DNA from: Seiridium cupressi
Lineage: Eukaryota; Ascomycota; Sordariomycetes; Amphisphaeriales; Sporocadaceae
Assembly (NCBI GenBank): GCA_036674765.1
Contig: JARVKI010000176.1
Span: 1 to 37,728 of the forward strand
DNA length: 37,728 bases
Direction of reading: 5' to 3'
The stretch's first letter is position 1. Every line of letters starts with the position of its first letter. The position numbers and the translations under genes are program-made. This document shows, in pieces, positions 1 through 8,721 of this stretch. A model generated the notes under the pieces. That model did not search any database. It was not told the DNA's origin and was given only the letters and a program-made list of their open reading frames with translations.

Positions 1-540
1 TATTATTAAAAATATTAAAATATAATAAAATATATTTATTATTAATAAATATTATTTAATTATTTATTTTTTATTTATAATAAATATATTTTAATTATAA
101 TTTAATATATTTCATTTAAATTTATTAATTTTTTTTATAATTTAAATATAAAAAAATAATTAATATATTTATTATAAAATATTAAAATAATTTATATAAT
201 TAATATAATTATATAATTTTATAAAAAAATATAAAATAAAATAAAATAAAATAAACTTTTAATTCTTTTTAAAAAATTATTAAATTTATTTATTTTATAT
301 AATTAAAATTTATAATTTTTTTAATTTATTTTATTAATAATATAAATATAATATTATTTTTATTATATATTATAATATTTTAAAATTAAATTTTAAATTT
401 TTATTTCAATATTTTAAATTAATAATTTATAATATACATTTATATTTTATTTTTAATAATTATATTTCCTTTTTAATATAATCTTTTAAAATTAAATATA
501 TATTTAATATAAATAATAAAATATTTATTTAATTATTACC
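1..540. repeat. Extreme AT-rich block without any G
   Basis: Reading the plus strand by eye, I count about ten C and no G in the first 540 bases, so GC is near 2 percent. No open frame of note is present. The first G is at 541, after which composition becomes ordinary within about 50 bases. AT-rich isochores in ascomycetes usually arise from repeat-induced point mutation (RIP) of transposons, which removes both C and G. The total lack of G on one strand, with a few C left, is a slight asymmetry. It could also be another low-complexity sequence at a contig edge. It is not a telomere: no TTAGGG-type repeats are seen. Confidence 0.85.
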
Positions 541-1116
541 GAAAGTAAACTATAAAGGTAATTTATATAAATATACCTTACCGGTAAGTTCTCCGTTAAC
601 ATTAATGGGTTGCGCTGGCACTTGCGTATGGTCGCTTTTAGTGCTCCAGCTGGCATGAGGTCTGCCATTCCTTGATACCAAAACCTCTAATCGCTATGCC
701 GAAAACCGTGATATATGTGCACTATCAAACTCTATTTTCCACCATATACTCGTGTAAGGTAGCCAGAAGACGTATATAAATTCAATAAGAACCGATACAA
801 GGATTCCTCAGCTCGGGTTTAAGATACCCTTATGTTCAGTATAGTACAGTACTCAGGTCCTATAAATCAAATCAAGGTACATACGCTCAACGCAGCCTCC
901 CTATGACTCACGCTTACTCCCAAGATATCATTCCCACTCTTCCAACATCACTGATTGGCCCAACTTTGGCATAATGATCCGAGCGTCGTGGTGATAAAAC
1001 CAAAGCTGACGCTGTCATGTTTAGATTAGTTTTGCAACATCATTACAATTCCCCACTCAACAGCCTACAGCCGCACATACCTAATCTAGCTGGAGGCCCT
1101 TCTTGCTGCAGGGACG
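541..1116. other. Intergenic: island edge and HET upstream region
   Basis: No supported gene. The first 50 bases hold the palindromic sequence at the edge of the AT block. The rest is ordinary-composition DNA that must include the promoter of the HET gene starting at 1117. I see no clear TATA box close to that start. Confidence 0.5.
554..588. repeat. Palindromes at the AT-block boundary
   Basis: CTTACCGGTAAG at 577-588 is a perfect 12-base palindrome. Directly before it, 555-579 is a near-perfect inverted repeat: AAGGTA and TACCTT arms around ATTTATATAAAT, with one bulged base. Both lie exactly where the G-free block meets normal sequence. They could be the end of a mobile element or chance structure in AT-rich DNA. 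Confidence 0.55.
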
Positions 1117-3088
1117 ATGATATGCTCCAAGTGCAGCGCACTACCCTTCTCAGACGGGAGTTCCCGTTGGTCTCTCCAGCATTACTCTACCCTTGCCGCC
1201 CTGGCCGATTCGGCGCAGAATGGATGCCATATATGCGAGTTGTTCAAGAAATTGCTTCTTGAGTATTATGCACATGATTTGTCGTGGTCGGTGGAAAAAG
1301 CAGAGTCGTACCACCGATATTTAGATCAAAAGTCAAAGGGGGAGCATCTCGGCTTGCGCGACCAAGACTTCGACGATCAATATGATGCAGACACAGCCTT
1401 CTATGTCAAATCTACCATTTTGGATATTGCTAGTCCTTCGGTGCCTAGCCCTCAGGGTCTATATGGCCTTTCTTATTCACGAAGGAGCTCATCAAGTTCC
1501 ATCCCTATAGATGAGTCATACCCTTTTGTAAATGTGTCATCGCGGTCAAGTAGGTACTCATAATAATGCTATGCTGGCCGCTATGCTAACTCACAAAGAC
1601 AGCTTTGCCTTGCGACAGTGGCAGATCATTGGCAGGTCGGTAACGACTACGCCTGATATACCTTTGGCCAGGCAATGGCTTAGCGATTGTCTCGAAAGCC
1701 ATTGCCTTTGTCCCAAAACATCAAATTCTCGACTTCCTCCTCGGATTCTTGACCTGGCACCTCCAGGTGGTGCTGCTGGTGACTTACGTCTTCTGACTGA
1801 CGTTACGATTTTCGGCCAATATGCAGCTCTGAGCCATTGTTGGGGAACCTCGCAGCCGCTGAAACTTACTCAAGGATCTTATGAGAAGTTTCAGAGGACC
1901 ATTTCCTTCGACAATCTACCAAAAACTTTCCAGGACGCCGTTACTACCACGCGAAATTTGGATCTGAGATGTCTCTGGATCGACTCCTTGTGCATTTTAC
2001 AAGACTCTATACAGGACTGGGAAGAGCAATGCGCAGAAATGAAAAGGATCTATAAAGATGCATTCATCACGATAGCTGGTGCAGCAGCGTCTAATTGCGA
2101 ATCTGGATTTCTTCATGACAGGTCTGTTGGATCTAGAGCAACCTTACAGGTGTCACATCGCGGAGTCTCTGATGAAATCGTTTTAACACACCGTGACATG
2201 GACGACTTTCCTTGGACAGATTTGCCGGAGCAAGACTCACCCTTACACAAGAGAGCATGGGTCTTTCAGGAAAGGTTACTTTCCAGCCGAATCCTTTATT
2301 TCGGCACGAAGAGGATGTATTTCGAATGTTTTACGAATGCCAGGATTGAAAACTGCCACCATCCTATCCGCTGGGCCGACGATGAGATCACCATAGTTGT
2401 CAAAACACCTCTGAGCCAGTTGAGCACTCATTCGGGTCGTCGCCATTATTGGTCAACTCTTGTCGTTGCTTATTCTCAAATGAAATTGACCAAGATATCG
2501 GATAGGCTCCCAGCGCTTTCAGGCCTAGCATCAGACTTTCAGCAACTGACTAAATCTCGATACCTTGCCGGCATTTGGCAGGAAGATATGCCTAATGCTT
2601 TGGCTTGGCATGTTCCGTTCTATGACGACACTCCCCCTTCACCGTTAGCTTCAGTATCCGATTGCATAACTTCATCATCCGCTTACATAGCGCCATCATG
2701 GTCCTGGGCTTCTGCGAGATTTGAGGTACAATACCGGTATGCGAACCTGTGTCATGGTGACTTGGAAATCATTGACGCTGAAGTGATATCAGCAAGCCAT
2801 GATCCATTTGGCACGGTCGAGAGCGGCTGGGTTAAGCTATCTGGTAAAATCCGAACATTCTCAGTGAGGCGATTTCCGCACGTATTGTTTTCCCGACGCC
2901 GTATGCTCTATGTGCAATTAAGAAACCCCCAAAGCCAATTTCTAGCAACTTACTCTCCAGATGACCCTTACGCAATTACGGCCTCCGAATTCGAAGTTTC
3001 TAGTTCAAATACCCACACCATTTCTGGGCCAATTACGCTCACAGAAGACAATGTAAGGCAACAGGCCCGAATAAACAATCGCTTATGA
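1117..3088 (+). CDS. HET-domain (heterokaryon incompatibility) protein
   Basis: Two exons, 1117-1553 and 1603-3088, joined by a 49-bp intron (GTACTC donor, GCTAAC branch, ACAG acceptor). The split codon restores the frame exactly. The protein is 640 aa. The start is supported by the Cys-rich N-terminus MICSKC, followed by NGCHICELF, as is usual for HET proteins. The three HET blocks are visible: YAALSHCWG at residues 219-227, LRCLWIDSLCILQDSIQDW with EMKRIYKDAFITIAGAA, and LHKRAWVFQERLLSSRILYF. HET domains act in the cytoplasm in allorecognition and programmed cell death after fusion of unlike hyphae. The C-terminus is uncertain. A GTAAGG donor at 3053 with a TTTAG at 3093-3094 could form a tiny intron, but it adds only four residues before a stop. 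A different frame stays open from 3096 to about 3281, so the 3' end may be frameshifted. Confidence 0.85.
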
Positions 3089-3567
3089 CTTTAGGGACAT
3101 CACTCTTGAAACGCTGTATCAACCTCCCAATACTTGTCGGGAAGAAAAACTTCAGGACGTACCCGAGGCAGCCTCATTCTTGTGGCCGACTAGCAAGGTC
3201 CTGGAGCGGGGCATTCGGCTAACCTTGGGTAGACGCAAGAGTCGACAACCATTCTTGAATACATCGAGATTGTTACAATGATTAAGCTTGCATACAGTAG
3301 TGCGATTGTTGGTTATAAGACCGCCTACTGGTAAGCTGCGATGTCATCCGCCTTGGCGTCTGCCTGGCCGGAGAGGAGCCACCAACTGCGCATACATTCA
3401 ATGTTTGACTCTAATGAGATACACTAGCTAGGTAGTAAAGTAATCAGTGAACGCCCTTAGTATTATGGCTCCGGCGGAATTAGGACGTATACGACTGTGG
3501 CTTTAAGTTCTAAATCGTGATCCTCTCAACAGGTTCAGAAGCTCCCATTATCAGCCCCCACACATTC
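3089..3567. other. Intergenic, possible HET 3' remnant
   Basis: No confident gene. One plus frame is open for about 60 codons from 3096 and begins DITLETLYQPPNTC. It could be a frame-shifted tail of the upstream HET gene, but no splice pair I could find connects it in frame. The remainder is featureless. Confidence 0.35.
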
Positions 3568-4146
3568 CAGGTTCAGGCTCTCGAGAACCAACGCGCCTAA
3601 ACTTATACAAGAGCTTATTACTCCCGAAACTGTGGAGTTCTTCTCTTGAGTCATGGTCTTCTTGGTGATAAGCAATCACTTAAGCAAGCGAGCCACAAGG
3701 TGACAGGCGTACCGATCAAAATCCTCAAGGGCGGCCTTCTCTCCGATTTCTCCGCGAACGAGCGAATATCGTGGTCGCATAATCGAAAGACTACCCACGC
3801 AGATAATAAAGCTTATTCTCTGACAGGCATTCTCAGCGTGCACAGGGCTCTGATATATAGCGAAGGAGAGATAGAGGCATCTGAACGACTGCTAATGGTC
3901 ATCTCAATGCGCTCGGCCAAGATTCGAATGTTAGAGAAGCTCCCCATGGCCGAAGGAGCCGCATTTGATTATCATGCTGAAGAGCATAACGCTCGCTGGC
4001 TCCGCGAAACCTTCTCGCGGTTTCCTTGCATAATGAGGGCGGGAAGTAGCCATGAAAGGTTTGCTCAGGCCAGATGGCTGCGAAGCTTTTCGTCAAGCCT
4101 TAAGCGGTCGTGGGAACCTAGATATATTTTGCTAGTGACCAGCTGA
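3568..4146 (+). pseudogene. Decayed HET-NACHT (NLR-type) gene fragment
   Basis: The relic spans the junction of a HET domain and its NACHT region. In one frame, LIQELITPETVEFFS (about 3603-3646) matches the usual 'GWTLQELIAP..VEFFS' block, then meets TGA at 3647-3649. The homology continues in another frame from 3650: HGLLGDKQSL, then LLSDFSANERISW, RKTTHADNKAYSLTGIL, and AEGAAFDYHAEEHNARWL. The last is the stereotyped linker that precedes NACHT domains in fungal HET-NACHT-WD40/ankyrin proteins. No P-loop follows; after about 4010 the match fades and a stop lies at 4144-4146. No start, no full domain, at least one frameshift, and the expected Trp of the WTLQEL block is lost. This is a dead fragment of a fungal immune-like or incompatibility receptor. 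Confidence 0.75.
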
Positions 4147-4272
4147 ATTCTGAGCCAAGATGGATAACTTATGCAATAATGTCTCGATCTGTTCAGATCT
4201 GGATTTCGTGAGACCTAGTCCGAGCCTGGCTGAAGGGAGAGCCGGAAGCTGTCGAAGCGAGTCATCCTCATC

Positions 4273-5199
4273 CTAGACATCTGATATTTCCAGGAGACTG
4301 CTTTTTGGTGTGGTTTTCTTCGGAAGAGGCACCTCATCCTCCATAACTACATGGACAGCCAACCCAGCGAACGACTGCTGGAGCAGCTCGGCCAAGAAGC
4401 GAATGCCCCATTCCTCAGCCGGCCGGTGCCCAACGCAAACAACCGACATATGTGCTTCTCGTGCGGCCTGGAGGCCTGGTTCGCGGGGCTGTCCGGTGAG
4501 ATAAAGCAGACCGGAGGCATTGCCTGCCTGTACCAGTCCAGCTTCCTCCACAGCTGCTATGGCTCGGGCAACTTCGTCGGGACCGAATGCATTCATGATC
4601 GCCATGGCTTGAATCGGCTGTGAGGATCCGCCCGCAGATTCGTAGACATCCGCGATGCCCATTTCGGCCACAATCGCAATTTGTAGAGAACTGACTGTCT
4701 GGTCTGTTGATAGTGGACAGACAATACCGATACGGCGCTCCGGATCGCCTTTGTAGCCTTGAATGCAGACAGCGTGATCAAGCATCATCCCTAACCGCGA
4801 TGCGAGAGCTGTATTATAGCCGGTTGTGAGCAGTTCGTCGAACCGCTTGTGGTTCGCCAGAACCAGAGATCCCCTCGGCAGCATCCTCCGGTCCAACTGG
4901 AAGGGTCTATGCAGGAAACAAACGGCCTTCCAGCGTCCTTTTGCTAGTTGGTCCAGCTTCTCATATACACCGGGAGTTGGCGTGATGCTGAGCACGACAT
5001 CACGCACAGGGGCGCCGTTGGGATCATAGCCCGGCCAGCGTGGTACATGGTATTGGAGTGGAATATCCTGTGGATGGGGCGGAAGGACTTTGCTGAAGAA
5101 CTCGATCAGCTGAACATGGGTTGGTAGTCTTTCGGGGACTTTCAGAGGATGCATCATAGCATATGATTGTAGAGGATTATCGACATGCATTTTCGACAT
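4273..5199 (-). CDS. NIF3-like protein (fungal NGG1p-interacting factor 3 family)
   Basis: Single exon on the minus strand, 308 aa from the ATG at 5197-5199; a second in-frame ATG lies three codons later. The visible pattern is that of the fungal NIF3-like family: LVLANHKRFDELLTTGYN and ALASRLGMM (residues about 110-140), VQGYKGDPERRIGIV-type sequence (here CIQGYKGDPERRIGIVCPL), a middle TGQPREPGLQAARE, and the C-terminal block VCVGHRPAEEWGIRFLAELL. NIF3 proteins are conserved, often dinuclear-metal-binding folds of poorly known function; a GTP cyclohydrolase type 2 label is often transferred and should not be trusted. A ligand His sits in the GHRPAEEWG block. Just upstream, TTTGACAG could be a splice acceptor, so a short 5' exon cannot be excluded. 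Confidence 0.8.
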   Translation of the reverse strand: MSKMHVDNPLQSYAMMHPLKVPERLPTHVQLIEFFSKVLPPHPQDIPLQYHVPRWPGYDPNGAPVRDVVLSITPTPGVYEKLDQLAKGRWKAVCFLHRPFQLDRRMLPRGSLVLANHKRFDELLTTGYNTALASRLGMMLDHAVCIQGYKGDPERRIGIVCPLSTDQTVSSLQIAIVAEMGIADVYESAGGSSQPIQAMAIMNAFGPDEVARAIAAVEEAGLVQAGNASGLLYLTGQPREPGLQAAREAHMSVVCVGHRPAEEWGIRFLAELLQQSFAGLAVHVVMEDEVPLPKKTTPKSSLLEISDV

Positions 5200-5660
5200 A
5201 AGAATGCCTGTCAAAGTGAATTATATACTACTACGTCATGAATCTAGACGGTCTGGAGCTAGCATAGCTCCACTACCAAAGCTTACGCATTGGCGTACGA
5301 TCACATGTGCCATTCGAATCTGATCTCGGCTTCTTGCTGCGACTTTGCATTCCTCTAGATATGTGTTGAGTACGAAATTGTGTCGGAGTGGTGAAATGCC
5401 AAGTACTAAGCCCATAAGTGCTATTTGACAGAAATCCCATTCTCACTCGTAGATTCCTTGCTCTTGCGCAGCACTCAATTGACCTATGAATTCGATTGAA
5501 TTGGTGTTCGGACCTTTTTTCGTGAGCCATCTTCACGGTCAATTGTGTCCACCATGATGTATCTCGCGAGCTCAGGCTGTCGTACGTCAACTCGAACGGC
5601 GTAGGCGCACAGTATTCAGTTCCTCCGAGACCAGCACACTGATCCTAGATTGTAGCTCGA
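5200..5660. other. Intergenic between two minus-strand genes
   Basis: This stretch separates the NIF3-like gene from the upstream RPEL gene, so it holds the RPEL 3' end and the NIF3 promoter. A 105-codon minus frame at 5273-5590 has no recognisable features and irregular composition, and I do not call it. Confidence 0.5.
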
Positions 5661-6140
5661 TTAAGCCCCACCCTCACGCTTGGCATACTCGTCCTCAATA
5701 GCCTCGGCGTACTTCTCCTCAGGCGACCTGGGATCGTCATGCAGGACGCCCTCCTTCAAGAGCTGCTCGGGCGGCGGTCGGTGCAAGATCTTGTCGTTCA
5801 GCGAATCGGCGCGCATGTGCTTCTCCAGCTGTTTCCCAAAGTTAATTTTATGTCCGTTCAACCGCCCAAATGCGAAAGATTGCTAGCTAACCTCTTTCTG
5901 CTTCTCCTGCAGGCCCGGTGCGGCTGTTGAGTCGGGGAGGATGTTCTCTGCAATGACGTCACATTAGTAGTTTGGCTCTAGCATATGACAGGAAGCTCCG
6001 AAAAGTGCAATGAAACACGTACTGGCAACGAGCTCGGAGCGCTCTGGACGGTGCTGCAGGTGTTGCTCGAGCGAGTCCCTGCGCTTCACTGGGGAGATGG
6101 GCGTCTCGTCGACAGCCGGGGTCTTGTTGTCGTCGGCCAT
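5661..6140 (-). CDS. Small RPEL-repeat protein
   Basis: Three exons on the minus strand: 6140-6023, 5947-5892 and 5828-5661. Introns are 75 bp (GTACGT...TTGCAG) and 63 bp (GTTAGC...AACAG), and both junctions keep frame. The product is 113 aa. It has two RPEL-type motifs: RDSLEQHLQHRPERSELVAK (residues 21-40, core RPERSEL) and ADSLNDKILHRPPPEQLLKEG (core RPPPEQL). RPEL motifs bind G-actin in animal MRTF/Phactr proteins. In fungi, short conserved proteins of this shape are known only as RPEL-repeat proteins with no firm role. The sequence is highly charged, with no signal peptide or membrane segment. The protein ends EEKYAEAIEDEYAKREGGA. Gene-structure confidence is high; function is open. Confidence 0.88.
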
Positions 6141-6947
6141 TGTGTATACCGGTATAGTGTTCAGTGTTTGCGATCACCCCGCAGGTGTGAGTGGATAAGA
6201 TCAGTATGGATGGGTTGGAGTGTTGTTCAGCTTCGCAATAGTATGGTATCCAGAGACAGAGTGAATGTGGAACGAGTCGAGGTCGGGTCTCGAAAGCAAG
6301 ATGCACCGGAAATCAATACAGGAAATGCGGGGAAAGCTTTCGCTCCAAGGCTGGTGTCATTGGAACCGCTCGCCAACCTTGTTTTCGCCCATCAACACGC
6401 GGTTGTCCAGTGTTACGACTCACCACCGAGCTGAGACGGTTCACCCCGTTGGATCCTTGTACCCCGCAGCCAAAAACACAATGCCCATGTCCTGCCAGTC
6501 CGGAATCGGTTACTCAGCAAAATACAACGTGGCTGCGAACGACGGAGGAATGCCTTGGAACAATAGGCCATACTGGTCAGAATCCATGCTCCAGTGATGC
6601 AATCCGCCAGGGGTAAGCTGGGGGTCTCGATCTGCGCACCGGTATTGAGGCTCTCAGGCACGAGATCTAAATGTGGATCGGTGATCGAGCCTTAGTCAGG
6701 CCGCGCAAGGGTGTGCGAGCATCCTATCTGCCCTTTTTCGTCATGATGAGATGTGCATGAGCGGCATCGTCTGTTTGCTTTTTATCATCGTGAGCGACAA
6801 GCTTGCTATCGCCCATATCTACAGACGAGCTATCGCCGTGAACAATTCAAGCGCAGAGTGGCCTTGCTGTTCTTCATCCTCTTAACAGTTCATTGAGAAA
6901 CGCTATACCTCCCAGTGCACCAGCCTACCTTGAAAGTTGAAGTCGCA
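6141..6947. promoter_or_regulatory. Divergent promoter region, RPEL gene and DUF4267 gene
   Basis: About 800 bp lies between the starts of the minus-strand RPEL gene (6140) and the plus-strand small membrane protein (6948). No convincing coding frame is present; the open frames are short and overlap on both strands. It must hold both promoters. I see no clear TATA box. Confidence 0.5.
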
Positions 6948-7409
6948 ATGGCTGAACTAAGCTCGTCCACTTGGTGCTATCTAGGCCTAGGAGTCGCGGC
7001 ATCCTATGCAGGCTTGGGAATATACCAAGCCGTACGACCAGTGCAGGCTGCACTAGGATTCTATGACATCCCCAAGCATGTCATCAGCCCGCAAGTCGAT
7101 TCGAAGGAGCAGGTCGGCTACTTGATGAACCTCATCGCTGCACGGGATCTGAGCGTCGCCGCCATCTTGTTTAGTCTCGCGTATAGAGGGAAGACGCAGG
7201 AGATGGGCACCGTCGTCTTGGGCGGAATGATCATATGCGCGGCAGACACAATCGCTGCATGGAAGAGGAAAGGTCCTGCTGCGTGAGTAGCATACCAATC
7301 AATCCGACCCGAACTGTCATTGATGTTCCAATGTTCGCGCAGTGGATTGACTCTGGCTGCCGGGTCCAGTATCTGGGGTTTGATTGGCTTCGGCCTTGCA
7401 TTCAATTGA
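6948..7409 (+). CDS. Small DUF4267-type integral membrane protein
   Basis: Two exons, 6948-7282 and 7343-7409, with a 60-bp intron (GTGAGT donor, GCAG acceptor). The product is 133 aa. The ATG at 6948 is the first in frame; upstream in-frame sequence has only non-ATG codons. Four hydrophobic segments are visible: CYLGLGVAASYAGLGIY near residues 10-26, a helix after LMNLIAARDLSVAAILFSLA, VVLGGMIICAADTIAAW, and a C-terminal helix encoded by exon 2 (GLTLAAGSSIWGLIGFGLAF). This layout, with the ARD motif, is that of fungal DUF4267 proteins, whose function is unknown. If the intron were retained, translation would stop at once at TGA 7284-7286 and lose the last helix, so the exon-2 match strongly supports splicing. 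Confidence 0.8.
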
Positions 7410-8721
7410 ATCCGGCCTTGCTCCAACGGCCCGTAGCTGAGAGTCGGCGGTGGAGTCACGAAAGCACGGCGGTAACGTCGCTCTTCTTTGATACTCTGAA
7501 TGCCAGGAAACTGGCCCATTGAGCCACATAATGCACGAACGGGCAGTGCAAGGCCAATGCCACATTGAAATCTGCCGAGGCACGTGTTTCCGAGATTTTG
7601 CGAATGTAAAGACAGAAGGGAGTAACACTGTTCCAACCTCGCTGTGCGGTTCAACGGCCATATCCGAGAAATGGTGGCCAAAAGTCTTCTATGCACTTTC
7701 AATCTGATGCCCCCGGAGAAACTTTCCTAATGTTATTCTTCTCCCGCTCCCGACCGTACCAGCCTACTTTTAATCCAATCAGGTTTTTCAATACAGTCAT
7801 TCCGCCGATGCTGTCCACTTCTTGGTTTCAATAGCCCGCGACAAGCCCGGCGCCGATAAATTCAACTAGCCAAGATGTTTTGCCATCCCATGCACGCCAC
7901 TTTTGCAGCAACTGTGAAGCTCTTTGCCACACGCATACAGTCTGGGAGCTGTACAGAGGCAACAATGTCAGCCAAGTATACTGCCGAGACCCTAAATTTG
8001 GCACCTCTTAGCTAGTGATGCCGAATTGCCGGTTCCAGCAGTCCGTGACGAGCCGCCCGCTATATACTCTATCTCAGCGGCCTGAGGGGCTTTTTTTTTG
8101 TATCAACGCTTTAGTTTACTGCATTCGTGAGGGTTTGTTATCGGCAAGAATCAATGTAATAACAGGTACGCACGTTGATAGCATGTCTCGATTAAGCTTG
8201 AGATCAGTCCTGGACGCCAATTCTCCACGCTCGGGGATGCCGTTGCCAACCAGAGGCGTTCAGCTTTAAGAAACCTTATTGGCACATTCATGCTCAGCCT
8301 TCCGCCATACCGCATAAGCTTGTTATGGCTCAGACCATTCCCCGTGCGATAAGGCGGGCAAGGTTTCTGGGCCCCAAGGCTCCCAAGAATCTAATGCTTG
8401 GCAATAACCTCTAGTTTGCCCTATCACGATTTCGTCAATCTTGGCCGGGGTCGTACCAAGACTTTAATGCAGAAATATGCGTCGAAGAACCATAATGTTT
8501 CCAGAAAACCCCGCCTTCACCATTTCTTATGACGAACTAGTTGATAATCTATCACTGACGAGCCCTTGCCAAGTGATAGTACGGCAACACGTGTTGAGTG
8601 ATGCGAAACCCGTCGCCCTGGAGCCGAATACTTAAGTTCACATGTATCCCACTCTAGTCCTCTGGTTGTCTGGTGCTCGTTATACTCAAGCTTTTGGTAT
8701 CTTGCTCGGATACTAGTATCA
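7410..8721 (+). promoter_or_regulatory. ENA ATPase upstream region with PacC-type sites
   Basis: No gene is supported in these 1.3 kb. I find six matches to the PacC/Rim101 core GCCARG: 7502-7507 and, on the plus strand, 7869-7874, 7971-7976 and 8568-8573, with CTTGGC (minus strand) at 8397-8402 and 8441-8446. About 1.3 would be expected by chance. Fungal ENA genes are known to be induced by alkaline pH and salt, with PacC/Rim101 involved, so the placement makes sense. A CCAAT box lies near 7775. Regulation is inferred, not shown. Confidence 0.5.
8585..8596. promoter_or_regulatory. 12-bp palindromic E-box, CAACACGTGTTG
   Basis: A perfect 12-base palindrome centred on CACGTG, about 130 bp before the ENA ATPase start codon. 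CACGTG is the core bound by basic helix-loop-helix (and some bZIP) factors. A PacC-type GCCAAG at 8568 sits just upstream. Which factor binds is unknown. Confidence 0.5.

Noticed and set aside
1..540. Telomere or mitochondrial insertion at the left end
   Set aside because: No telomeric repeat units, and no mitochondrial reading frame or RNA can be recognised in the AT block.
7118..7702. 194-codon minus-strand frame overlapping the DUF4267 gene
   Set aside because: It lies antisense to a well-supported spliced gene and has no motif.
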